A DNA stretch of 64,000 nucleotides from Dichetophora obliterata (taxonomy: Eukaryota; Arthropoda; Insecta; Diptera; Sciomyzidae), in assembly GCA_963920525.1 (NCBI GenBank), contig OY986436.1, forward strand, positions 78,213,630-78,277,629, read 5' to 3'. The notes below the pieces were generated by a model. It did not search any database, was not told the DNA's origin, and was given only the letters and a program-made list of their open reading frames with translations. Positions 53,940-64,000 of this stretch are shown here, piece after piece. Every line of letters starts with the position of its first letter. Position 1 is the first letter of the stretch. The translations under genes and the position numbers were made by a program.

Positions 53940-55470
53940 GAAGTCAACCTATAGGGTTATGAGTAATCCTCGTTCCTATAGGGGCATCAGCCTTCTTCCA
54001 GTGCTTGGAAAAGTGCTGGAGAGGATACTGGTGGAGAGACTTCAGGAGCATTTGCAGCCAAATGAAAGACAATTTGGGTTTCGTAAAGGGAAAAGTGTGA
54101 TTGATGCATGGATGTATATTAGGGATAGTGTTAGGTTAAGTAGAAGTTTATGCTACCCATGTTTTAGGGGTCTTTGTAGATTTTATGGGAGCATTTGACT
54201 GCACAATAGTGTTCTGCATAGGATTAGTGGGATTGGCTGTCGGGAAATGAAACTCTGGAAGAGTAATTTTTCTGACAGGAGGGCACTTATTGTTGGAGAA
54301 AATAATAGTGTCTCGGTTGATTTGGTTCGTGGTTGTCCGCAGGGTTCCATCTGTTGTCCATTCATTTGGAATCTCATGATGGATGCCCTGCTAGAACAAC
54401 TTGCATTAAACTGTAAAAGTTGTGCATATGCTGATAATTTTCTTGTCATGGTGCAAGGCCGGTCTCGTACTGAGCTCGAAACCAAGGCAGGAGAGATCAT
54501 GAGAGAATAATCTGGATGGGGTAATAGGGTTGGTGTGAAGGTGGCATTGAATTAGACGGTGGCAATGTTGCTGAAAGGCAAATTTTGTTCGAGTCGACAT
54601 ACAATTGTAAATTTTAATGGGGTTAGCCTTAGGCATGCGACAGAGGTCAAGCACTTGGGTATAACAATATGAAAGAGGATGAACTTTTTAGTTCATATTG
54701 TTAAATTATAAGAAAAGCTGACGAAAATGGTTGCGCAGGTTCGTAGACTTATGAGGAATGAGTGGGGACTCAGTAGGCGGGCTGTGTGCGCCATGTATCG
54801 TGGACAATTGCTTGTGCGACTTATGGCTCGCCTGTGCGGGGTCATTTGGTCTCGTCTGCTACAGGTAATTGGAAGATACTCTCTTCCCAAAGGGTAATTC
54901 TGATGAGGTGTATGCCCTTGTGTAATACGGTTTCAACGGAAGCCATGCAAGTCCTAATGGGGGTGGCTCCTTTGGACTTGGTGGTAACACAATCCAGTGT
55001 TGCATACTGTGTCCGGAGGGGCTTACCTTTGTTAAAAAATAGTTAAGCTAGTATGTCAGATTGTAGTGGAATGAGTTTTCTTGAGTGTAAGGCTATGTTG
55101 AGGGAGCGTGTTATTTCTGTGTAGCAGATTAGACTAGTGTCCATGGTAGAGTCACATTTGTTGATAGAAACCCAATTTTTTGTTTCAACTCAAGTTTAGG
55201 ATTTATCCTAACGGGACATGATTCTTGCCTTCCTGCATAGAAAAAATCTAAGTCCGTCTGCTGGATGGGATTGCGGGGCAGTCCTAGAGGACTACATGCA
55301 TGTTTTGTGTGAATGTCCCTTGTAAAATGATATACGAGATTTGCATGCTATGAGGGTAATAACAAATACTGGCGATTTTATTCTAGGTAATGCTCTTTCA
55401 AGAGAATATTTGGGTAAAATTAGCCAGTATGCTTGTAAAGTACTTGCTCGACGTCGAGCAAGGAGATAGT
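53940..55470 (+). pseudogene. R1-type LINE reverse transcriptase relic
   Basis: Non-LTR reverse transcriptase fragments in changing frames: SYRGISLLPVLGKVLERILV and FGFRKGKSVIDAWMYIRDSV (fingers/palm, 53970-54130); VDLVRGCPQGSICCPFIWNL (54318 on) and CAYADNFLVMVQGR, where the catalytic box reads YADN instead of YADD (54420-54465); VRRLMRNEWGLSRRAVCAMY (about 54740-54800); and a terminal Cys/His motif (MHVLCECPL-like, about 55295-55325). Motif style fits the R1 clade. The endonuclease is absent, and several stops and shifts are present. 5'-truncated dead copy. Confidence 0.85.
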
Positions 55471-55985
55471 TTGAATGAAAAAGTTTGTTTTTAGCTTAGG
55501 TTGTTTTAGCATTTATGCTTTTGGCCACCAGTCCGGAACTGCGACGAGTTCAACTGGTAGTAGCTGGTAATGCTAGCTGCGAAGTCCGACCAAAGACTTA
55601 AAAGTTGATACCATGCCCCTTGGAATGTGCCAGGTTGACTGATTGCGTTGGCCCTTCGGGGAGATCGTGGTGGCGTGTGTTTATCACCCATATCGCGGGT
55701 AGAGCTATCTAGCTCGGTGCAGGTTTGCATTCTCAAACCGGGTGTCGTACCCCAGAGTACGGAAAAGGTTTTAGATAGACCTCCACACATGTGGAGGGTT
55801 GTGACATTTCATCACAGCATGAAAATAATTTGGTACCTTTGAATTCTCAAAGGGGCGTTGACCGACGCAATATTTCGGCCCCATGCGATGGATCACCGTG
55901 GAATTAAGCCTAGATGACAGGGGTCTACGTTAAACGCAAAGAGGATTTCTGTCATCCATTTCCATATCCATATCCATTTTCATTT
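55471..55985 (+). other. Probable 3' untranslated region of the R1-type LINE
   Basis: GC-richer sequence after the reverse transcriptase relic, without a domain, ending in CCATAT/CATTTCC microsatellite-like DNA (55958-55990). Similar CCATA-rich DNA (53890-53915) lies at the 5' side, so the element may sit in, or have brought, a simple repeat. Confidence 0.45.
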
Positions 55986-56162
55986 CCATCTACTCATAAT
56001 CTCCATACATATGCATCTATTTAAAAGAGTTTGTGATCAAAAATATTTTTGTAACCACCAATTATACTAGTATTGTGGCGCCTAATTCGGAGTGGTAACA
56101 TACGGAAGACCACCACCGCAGCAACTTGGAAAATTTTAACTCTGTTTACATACACACATTTA

Positions 56163-56425
56163 CAGCCCTATTCTAGTAAATCAACAATTGTTAAGCAGTA
56201 TTTTTTATATTTCTATATTTTTGTTGTTTTCAAAACAAAATTTGAAACTGAAAAAAATAGAATGTTTTAATGAAATTGTCAGTAACTGGAAAGCAGCTGA
56301 CAATTTTAATTAAAATTTATTATTTTTGAGCTAAAAATTTTCTTTTAAAATCAAAAAATTACAACAAACACACAGAAATATTCAAAATACCGGCTAACAA
56401 TTGTTAATTTGCCAGAATAGGGCTG
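56163..56425. mobile_element. MITE, second member of the family at 13816-14352
   Basis: Ends CAGCCCTATTCTAG and, inverted, CAGCCCTATTCTGG. TTA on the left, TGA on the right (one change in the 3-bp duplication). 263 bp, about half the length of the first copy. Subterminal CAACAATTGTTAA palindromes. Confidence 0.82.
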
Positions 56426-56435
56426 TGATACTTAT

Positions 56436-57758
56436 AAGAGTGTATCGACTTGTATGGCAAAAACCTGACCCCCAATTACAGTACCAAAATTAAATGGTAT
56501 TTAAAAAATCCTTCCAATGGGTGTACTTTTTTTATCTGAACCAATTTTGGCGTCCCTCGAAATGACTTTAAAAAAAGAAAATTAAGCTTATCAATCAAGT
56601 CCTTACATATAAATATATAGACTGGCAAATTTTCATCCCATTTGACCAATGCTGTAACAAGATTTTACAGTTTTTTCAAATTGAACCTACTTGTTATTTG
56701 ATTTTTATTATATATTTTTTTTTTGTAAGACAGTACTTGAACACTTTTAGGTTTATTTTTGTTTAATGCAAAAGTAAAATATATTTTGGAACTGTTGCTG
56801 TTAACAAAATAAGAACAATTAATTTTTTTCTAGACCCTGCAAAGAACTAAAAAATCGCCTTTTTCCGAATTTCGGCTTTTTTTAACGGCCCTCCAATATA
56901 GAAAACATTATTATTTTTCTTTGTTCTGCAGAAGCAGCAGCCACTGACGCGTCCGTGACGAGCTAAACATGCCTCTTAGTATCCCGAATGTGGCAAGGTA
57001 CCCGTCGAATTTCGACATCGTCTATAATACAACCAGAAACGGCTAAGTTGTCAATTGTTTCTTTAGGTAACGAACAAGTGTACGGTGGTTCCGTGAAATC
57101 GTCCCTGCTCTTGCTATGTCGATAAAATATTTTTGATCTGTACTTTCGGCAATATTGTCGATATTTGGTAGCAAGCCATTTTTAACAAACGGAATTGGTG
57201 CATATCTTACTATCTATTTTGCATAATAGGAAAATCACAATAAAAATCGAAAATTTTTTGCAAGAGTACTTACAGGGTTGTCAACACTCGATAGCGCATT
57301 GAAGATCGTGCCTTCGCAAAACATCTGCATCTTTTTGGTAGTTTCTCATCATTAAAGATACACGGGTTTCCCAAAATAAACGCCATTTTCTCAGTTAAAA
57401 TAAATTTTTAGGTGTTAAAAAAGTTCCATATAAAAACAAAAATATAATTAAAATAAAATAACACGTAGACTTACTTTGGAAAAACCGTCAATCTCGTTAG
57501 AGCATATGTCAATTGGAGTGAAAATTTGCAGTTTAATTTTTTAAAAGGTAAGAAATTGATTGATAAGCTTAATTTTCTTTTTAAATCAAGTATTAGTGGG
57601 TTTCCAGTAAAAAGTTTCTCAAATATGCATAAAAATAAATTTCAGGGGACGCCAAAATTGGTTCAGACAAAAAAAAAAGTACACCAATTGAAAGGATTTT
57701 TTATATACGATTTAGTTTTGGTACCGGAATTGGAAGTCAGATTTTCGATACACTAATA
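56436..57758. mobile_element. TIR element of unknown class, 1.3 kb, with a small minus-strand gene relic
   Basis: The outer 120 bp or so at each end are inverse copies (GTGTATCGA at the ends, then GTACCAAAA-TAAAT, AAAAAATCCTT-CAA and TCTGAACCAATTTTGGCGTC). The duplication is unclear. Inside, the minus strand has a candidate exon (57340-57280: QMFCEGTIFNALSSVDNP then a GTAAGT-like donor) and a second (about 57208-57060: YAPIPFVKNGLLPNIDNIAE, then RAGTISRNHRTLVRYLKK). I do not recognise the protein. Confidence 0.6.
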
Positions 57759-57849
57759 CATATACACGAAATCTAAACAAGAAAACAAATGAACACAAAT
57801 ATAAAATGCACTGAATTTTATATGTCTGTCCCTTCTCATTTTTTTATAA

Positions 57850-58694
57850 AGAACAGGAGACCTCAATCTTGATGGCATGACTTAGCTACGGGATCTTGTT
57901 GACGATCTAAACAACAAAGGCAACAAAAAAAGTCATACATTACGGCATGTTTACGAACTAAATGCGTCAACAAGGGGCAACAAAAATACGTGCATTGGTT
58001 GTTTTCGAGCAAAGTGCATTTTACTTTTTGACGAACTAAAATGCAAGCAGCAGAAAATAAAAAACCAAAGTAACGGGATGTTGTTGACAAACTCAAAATC
58101 AACAAAGCGAGGAACAACAGGCAGAAAGACTACTTATAAAAGGCAGCCAGCAGAAAACTAAGGACAGTCAATCGTGACACGAGCACAAGCATGCAGTGAA
58201 AAGTAAACCCAGCAAACAGTAAACCCAGTGAAACAAGTTAAGGGAGTATACAGCGCTTCGAGAGTGAAATAGAGTCGGTGGCTTGTAAGCCCCACCTGTT
58301 TTAAAATAAACATCAGCAGAGTCGGTGCCTTGAAGGCCCACCTATTTCCAAGACTTTTTTTAGCAGCGTAAGCGGCATCTAAGCCCTCTTGCTCAATTAA
58401 AAGAGCACAAAGTCCGTGGCTTGCAGGCCCGCCTGTTGAAACTGCAGCGACAACGAGGGACAACGACGAGAAGCAGTCAGAGGACAATTAAATAAAATAA
58501 TATAAATAAAATATATTGTGAACTGTGGATAAAGACTTTGTTAAACAAAGTATAAAAAAAGAAGCGCAGCTTAAAAACAATAAATACTGAATCAATTAAA
58601 ACAAAGCAGACACGAGTTATTTCTTGTAAGAGAGACCCAGGAACCTTGCTGAGCATACCTCAGAGTAAAGGTAACAACCGGAGGTTCGTTACAG
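57850..58694 (+). repeat. Probable solo or truncated gypsy-type LTR
   Basis: The right end (...CCTCAGAGTAAAGG...GGAGGTTCGTTACA) matches the end style of the gypsy LTRs here (CCTCAGCT...GGCAGCTTCGTTACA). It includes a TATAAAA box, three diverged copies of GTCGGTGGCTTGTAAGCCCC-like sequence (58272, 58322, 58410), and AATAAA-rich DNA near 58500-58585. The left boundary is not certain and no flanking duplication was found. No internal region follows. Confidence 0.55.
58134..58142 (+). promoter_or_regulatory. TATA box of the LTR fragment
   Basis: CTTATAAAAGGC about 30 bases upstream of AGTCAATCG, a plausible initiator. Core-promoter layout typical of fly Pol II promoters. Confidence 0.5.
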
Positions 58695-59044
58695 TATATC
58701 TAGACTATCTGTTGTGATGAATGTCGATTTATATATTTTATGTAAAAGGACTTGCCTCTAGTATTTGCCAGCGCTTAAAAACGCTACTGGCTTTTATGAC
58801 TTCTTTTGATTTTTAAATTTGCAGCCGGCATAAAAATGCACTTTGGGCTTATTAAAAATGACTTGTGAGCTGATTTAAGCTTGTAAGAATAATGAATTCT
58901 GTTTCAAGAACTCGGAGCCTATAAAGTCAGGTAACGGTATTCTTAAATTTCTAAATCTTAAACAAAAATTTGCATAATCTTAATACATAGTGTTTAATGA
59001 CATAACTTAAAAAAGCGTGAGTGAAAAGTAAACATTAACTAAAT
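58695..59044. other. Spacer between LTR fragment and RTE element
   Basis: AT-rich; nothing recognised. Confidence 0.4.
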
Positions 59045-59297
59045 GTGTGCGTGAATCTGGGGAATCTGGGGGTGATCTCTTATAATGTAACATATCTGAC
59101 TGTCTCAACCTGGCGAGGCCAGCATAATCTTTGTGAAATCGCCTCAAGTCGACTCAAACCTCCACGTGGTGTTTCCTGGGCAACGTCAAAACTGACAACC
59201 GTTAGTTTGGCGGCTAATATGAGCGGCGGGCCTCCCTTAAAAGGTTTAAAATAGGTTGTGCGTCGGGTTTGAAGCCCACCCGTAAAAACCCATTTCA

Positions 59298-60540
59298 ATG
59301 AAAACTAATAAGAATAGAAGAAAACTTATCCTCAAATCTGATGACGACTTCCGCAAACGAAAAACTGATAATGATTTACGGATATGCACCTGGAATGTCC
59401 GAACCCTTAATTGGGAAGGTGCTTCTATCCAACTGACTGATGTCTTGGGAAGATATAAAGCTGATATCACTGCTATCCAAGAAATGCGACGGAAGGGACA
59501 GGATTGCATTCGGCATGCACACTGTGATATCTACTACAGCGGCAATGCGGAGAAGCACGAGTTTGGATGCGGATTTGTAATTGGCAAGAGACTACGGCCA
59601 CACGTCCTGCGATTCACACATGTGAACGAACGACTTGCCATAATCCGCATCAAGGTTAGATTTTTCAATATAAGCCTAATATGTGCGCACGCTCCGACAG
59701 AAGACAAGGACAATGAGATCAAGGAAATTTTCTACGAGTGCCTTGAAAATGCTTACGAGCGCTGCCCCCGTCACGACGTAAAAATCGTGCTTGGTGACTT
59801 CAACGCTAAGGTGGACAAGGAAAACATTTTTGGTCCAACAGTCGGAAAGTTCAGCCTCCACGACAACACCTCCGATAACGGAATGAGGCTGACTGACTTC
59901 GCCGCACCACGAAACATGGTCGTAAGTAGCACTAGATTCAACCATCTCAATATTCATAAAGTCACCTGGATGTCCTTTGATCAAAAAACCAAGAATCAAA
60001 TTGATCACGTTTTAATCGACGGAAGGCACTCTTCCAGTGCATTGGATGTACGCACGATCCGTGGTACAAACATTGACTCGGATCACTATCTTGTGTCAGC
60101 CAAGATCCATACACGTCTGTGCGCAGCTAAGAATACACGCAACCCTACATGGAGAAAGCTAGACGTCGACAAGCTGCAATCGAAACAGACAGCCGATGCT
60201 TTCGCCACTCGACTCTCACTCCTGCTTCAAAGCACTCCTCCAATTGATGATATATGCGCGCAGTGGACACACATTTCCAACTCCATGCGTGCGGCTGCTG
60301 AAGAGGAGATTGGCTACCAACGCCCTCGCTGAAACCAGTGGTACGACCAGGAGTGTCGCGACGCCACTGCAGAGAAAGACGCCGCCTACAAAGCCACCCT
60401 GCAGTCGGTTGTAACGCGCGCTGCTAAGGAGCGATACAAAGAAAAGAGGAGGGAAGAGAGACATATTTTCAGGCGGAAAAAAGAGAGGCAGAAAAGCGCG
60501 AGCAAGAGAAGTTTGAGATGTATGGTGACAGGAATGAGGC
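59298..60540 (+). pseudogene. RTE apurinic-type endonuclease domain, closed by a nonsense codon
   Basis: Nicks target DNA for target-primed reverse transcription. ATG at 59298; 344 codons are open. APE-type motifs: CTWNVRTLN (Asn), AIQEMRRKG (Glu), YYSGNAEKHEFGCGFVI, ICAHAPTEDKDNE, KIVLGDFNAKVDKENIFGP (Asp/Asn), NQIDHVLID and GTNIDSDHYLV (the Asp-His pair). A TGA at 60330-60332 stands in a context consistent with an original CGA, and coding similarity (WYDQECRDATAEKDAAYKAT) continues in the same frame beyond it. The domain itself looks intact. Confidence 0.88.
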
Positions 60541-60739
60541 CCGAAAATTTTTCGAAAATATAAGACGCCTTGCCGATGGTTTTAAAACCGGGTCCTCTTC
60601 CTGCAAGGATTAAAACGGGAATCTAGTCACAGATGTTTAGAGCACACTGACGTTATGGAGGGAACACTTCTCTAAGCTTCTAAATGGCGACGCTGACAAT
60701 AATCCCGCCAATAGAGTTGATATTCCGGAAACCCCAATT

Positions 60740-61705
60740 TTGGATGACAGCGTCGAGGTTCCGCTGCCGGACTATGATGAAGTTCTGACAGCTATAGCTC
60801 GGCTTCAAAATAACAAAGCCGCGGGAGCTGATGGCTTACCTGCTGAGCTGTTTAAGAACGGAGGCGAAACTCTACTTAAATGCATTCACGAGCTTCTATG
60901 CAGAATATGGTCGGAAGAATGCATTCCGAACGATTGGAATCTCAGTGTGCTCTGCCCAATCCACAAGAAAGGCGATCCCACTATCTGTGCCAACTACCGT
61001 GGGATAAGCCTTCTTAATATCGCATATAAGGTCCTGTCGAGCGTTTTATGTGAAAGATTGAAGCCCATTGTAAACAAACTGATCGGACCTTATCAGTGTG
61101 GCTTCAGACCTGGAAAGTCCACCATCGACCAGATTTTCACACTACGACAAATCTTGGAGAAGACTCAAGAAAAACAAGTCGACACCCACCATCTTTTTGC
61201 CGATTACAAAGCCGCCATCGACAGCCCAATAAGAAAGCACCTGTACTCCACCATGTCTGAGCAACACCAGCAGCGCAGTTAAATTCGGGAAGGAACTCTC
61301 CCCACCATTTATTACCAAACGAGGTTTTAGACAAGGTGATTCCTTATCGTGCGACTTTTGAACCTAATGATGGAAAAGATCATCCGAGCTGCTGATCTGA
61401 GACGTAGTGGCACAATATTTTACAAGAGTGTTATGCTGCTTGCGTATGCTGATGACATCGATATCATTGGCCATAATACGCGCGAAGTCAGTGCAGCATT
61501 TTCCAGATTAGAAAGCGAGTCAAGTCGAATGGGTCTGGCAGTGAATGCAGATAAGACGAAATACTTGGTGTCAACAAACAAACAGTCCCAGCGTCTTGGA
61601 ACCCACGTTACCGTTGACAATACCTCCTTCGAGGTTGTGCAGGACTTCGATTCTCTGGGATCCAGCATAAACTCAACCAACGACATCAGCATTGAGATCA
61701 AATGA
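60740..61705 (+). pseudogene. RTE reverse transcriptase domain, deleted and frameshifted
   Basis: Motifs: NNKAAGADGLPAELFKNGGE, WNLSVLCPIHKKGDP, NYRGISLLNIAYKVLSSVLC, YQCGFRPGKSTIDQIFTLRQ, FADYKAAIDSPIRKHLYSTM. About 20 codons are then missing and the frame shifts near 61265, where SAVKFGKELSPPFITKRGFR and QGDSLSCDF follow, a stop, then LLAYADDIDIIGHNTREVSA (the YADD box, 61439-61455) and the C-terminal region. The palm is thus interrupted between motifs A and B. Dead. Confidence 0.88.
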
Positions 61706-61964
61706 AGAATAACTCTTGCCAACAGGTGTTACTTTGGGCTCAGTAGGCAATTGAGAAGCAGAGCCCTCGACGAACGAAAATCACGCTCTATAAATCGCTC
61801 ATCATGCCCGTCCTACTTTATGCATCACAAACCTAGACGCTGAGCAGTTCAGATGAAAAGATTTTAGGAGCATTCGAGAGAAAGATTCTTCTGGCGGAAA
61901 TTCTTAGATGAGGCCAAGACCGACATACGATTGTAGCGCCAACTAAGTAAGTAAGTAAGTAAGT

Positions 61965-63219
61965 GCGTAATGCAAATAAATATATAACCAATATAATAAA
62001 CATTAAAAGTGCGCGAGTGAAAGAAAGCAAAATATTATTTTAGTGCAAAAATGCGTAATGCAAATAAATATATAATCACGGTTCATTGTGCGTGATGAAA
62101 AAATGTACATAGCTGCATTAAATCTTACAGTGCAATCAATAAGTTTGACTACAGTGCGTATTTGTTAGTTGCTTAGTTCGGTGCGCACTAAACTATACAA
62201 TTTCTTTAGAGTAGCATTGTCTAGATTTAAAAAAAAATGGGATGAGTCAAAAACATACACATATTAGAGCACCCATGAAATATATGGAATGTGCAAAAGT
62301 GTTATTTTCTTCGCCCCCCACGCATTTTCGTAGAGAACTAGACTAAAAAATAAGATCTGCAAAAAAAACCGGGCGCGTGTAGTGGTAAAATGCCAGTCGC
62401 ATCTATGCACCAAGATGACTTAAAGCCTCAAAAACACACTATAAAAAAGTTCAAAATTTTTTTGATCTGTAACTCTTTTCAAAAGTGTTTAAAGTAGTTC
62501 GTGATTAGGACTTTAAATTCAAGAATAACCTAGCCAATAACAACAGTGTATAAACTTTTGACCAACTTATATTATTTGTGGTAAAATCAACATTTAAAGA
62601 CAAGATTTTTTAAATTTTTTGAGCACTTTCTTTGCAAAAATGGTTGCCATTATGGATTTCGTACGGATAAAATTATGTACTTTTTTAATAATACAGATAA
62701 TTAGGTAAAGTTTAAATTAATTCTTTTTTTATAAAAAATATTTATTTTTACCGCCGATAACGCGGTTTAAAGAAGGAGTATATAAAACATTAATTAAAAA
62801 AATTTGCGACGAAGTTTTGAAATTATGTGAACATCTTAATAAATTCATTCTGAAGCCAAGTAAAGAATAACTGCATGCTCAGCTGATCTAAAGACTTTCA
62901 GTATTTCTAGTCGTTCAGTTTTTCTAAAACATTTTTAACCTAAATATGCTTCGTTACTAACGTAAAATCCATTTGTAATTTTTGTTGACATTTTAACAAT
63001 TTATATAGTGATAGCATGATACAGAGAACTGCAGATAAAGTATTGCGCATGTCTGCTATCTTTGCTGTGATGTAGAAGGTGCTCATTGGTAGCAACGTAG
63101 CCACAATTTATTCATAGGGTGTATTGATTTTAAATTGTCGAAATTTTCTTAAGAAATCTTGTTTTACTGAAATGAAGTATATATTGTTAAATAAAGTAAA
63201 TAAAGGTTGGTTAAATTTT
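61965..63219. other. Spacer after the RTE tail
   Basis: No gene. A short direct repeat (GCGTAATGCAAATAAATATA at about 61965 and 62051) begins the region; the rest is AT-rich and unassigned. Confidence 0.45.
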
Positions 63220-63314
63220 AAGGGCCGATGTTGAATGTGAGCCACACCTAAATGTCAAGTTTTTTCTGCATTTCATTTGACATTTCTCAATTTCAGACTA
63301 AGTCAATTTGAACC

Positions 63315-64000
63315 ATGGAAAGATACACAATCGAGCAACGCGTAAAAGTTATTCAGGCTTATTATGAAAATGGACGTTCAAATCAAAATGCATATCGCGC
63401 ACTTCGTGATTTTTTCCGTCAGTTTAATCGTCCAAATATGCACCTCTCACGCTCGTCGTCGATGAACACTATGCTATTAACTAAAGCTTCTTGACCATTT
63501 CAAGCGTCGTTAATGGTCAGAATGGTGGCAAGAAATGGCAACAGTGGATGATCAATTTTCGAAGAAAATTATCATCAGTGATGAGGCACATTTTCACCTC
63601 AGTGGATTCGTCAATAAGCAGAATTGCCGTATTTGGGCGAATGATAATCCAAGAGTGATTGTCGAAAAACCAATGCACCCACAAAGAGTGACTGTTTGGT
63701 GCGATTTATGGGCTGGCGATTTATCACCGGGACGTATTTTTTCCAAAATGAGGCCGGTCAGGCAGTTACTGTGAATGGTGTTCGCTATCGTGAGATGATA
63801 AGGAACTTTTTATGGCCCAAATTGGAAGATATGGATGTGGAGAATATGTGGTTTCAACAGGACGGTGCCACTTGCCACTTGTCTTTTGCGCGAAAAATTC
63901 AATGGCCGTGTTATCTCACGTGGTGGCGATGTCAATTGGCCGCCAAGATCATGTGATTTGACACCGTTGGACTTCTTTCTTTGGGGTTATTTGAAAGAAA
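63315..64000 (+). pseudogene. mariner (IS630/Tc1/mariner) transposase relic, cut by the window end
   Basis: ATG at 63315 (AACCATGG). The N-terminal helix-turn-helix start (MERYTIEQRVKVIQAYYENG) is followed by a large internal deletion near 63430-63500. The catalytic region resumes: IISDEAHFHLSGFVNKQNCR (first Asp, about 63567), VTVWCDLWAG, then after a frameshift FQNEAGQAVTVNGVRYREMI, WFQQDGATCH (second Asp), and in another frame VNWPPRSCDLTPLDFFLWGY (third acidic residue) running into the window edge. Typical insect mariner-like family. Not functional. Confidence 0.88.

Larger units (their letters stand above)
59045..61958 (+). mobile_element. RTE-type LINE, near full length, inactive
   Basis: A short 5' leader is followed by endonuclease (59298-60332) and reverse transcriptase (60740-61705) regions, ending in an AAGT microsatellite tail (GTAAGTAAGTAAGTAAGTAA, 61945-61964). 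A short tandem tail in place of poly(A) is characteristic of RTE elements. The order endonuclease then reverse transcriptase in one original frame fits. Target duplication not determined. Confidence 0.85.

Noticed and set aside
53704..53940. N-terminal extension of the LINE frame
   Set aside because: The in-frame residues before the reverse transcriptase are low-complexity and include microsatellite-coded HTHIHIP; not part of the protein.
5383..64000. A conserved host gene or immune-type gene cluster
   Set aside because: Every sizeable coding block could be tied to a mobile element, or is unrecognised within inverted repeats; no host exon series was seen.

Overview
This is a gene-poor, AT-rich stretch of an insect genome, and I see no convincing host protein-coding gene in it. 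The organism is most likely a higher fly (Diptera). The support is the mix of element families (piggyBac, hobo-like hAT, P-like THAP transposon, PIF/Harbinger, Helitron, Osvaldo/Ulysses-like Ty3/gypsy, R1-type and RTE-type LINEs, an insect mariner), the 60-90 bp GT-AG introns and the AT-rich spacers. The window reads as a heterochromatin-like graveyard in which transposons are nested in one another.

Layout. 1-5380: small foldback elements and short tandem repeats in AT-rich DNA. 5383-7798: a complete but frameshifted piggyBac between TTAA sites. 8555-11800: a BED-finger hAT with an 8-bp target duplication, spoiled by a single in-frame stop. 11801-14816: spacer with a 187-bp tandem repeat, a tRNA-like SINE and a TTA-flanked MITE. 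14817-29949: Helitron material split by a P-like transposon (16688-29347). That transposon has 1.87-kb inverted arms, each carrying a THAP exon. An apparently intact two-gene Harbinger (17047-21788) sits in its left arm, and a TIR element carrying a LINE tail sits in its first intron. 30885-31542: an hAT MITE.

31635-52437: an old TIR-bounded element of about 4.3 kb coding for an uncharacterised protein, now 20.8 kb long because of insertions. These are a hobo-like hAT (32099-46382), itself carrying an Osvaldo-like gypsy (33800-42715) and a 1.08-kb hAT MITE; a 1.93-kb foldback Harbinger-type element (49278-51210); and a piggyBac MITE (52072-52357). 53840-64000: an R1-type LINE relic, a second copy of the TTA-flanked MITE family, an unidentified TIR element, a gypsy-type LTR fragment, an RTE-type LINE relic and a mariner relic cut by the window edge.

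Elements that look potentially competent are the gypsy (identical-looking 1934-bp LTRs, open gag and pol) and the Harbinger (four-exon transposase that splices in frame, plus a MADF/Myb-like partner gene on the opposite strand). The most unusual features are two 5S-rRNA-like modules in each gypsy LTR, the giant THAP-bearing inverted arms of the P-like element, and the uncharacterised gene at 47333-51542. Several insertion sites can be proved inside the window because a second copy, the other arm of a palindrome, or the interrupted reading frame shows the empty site.
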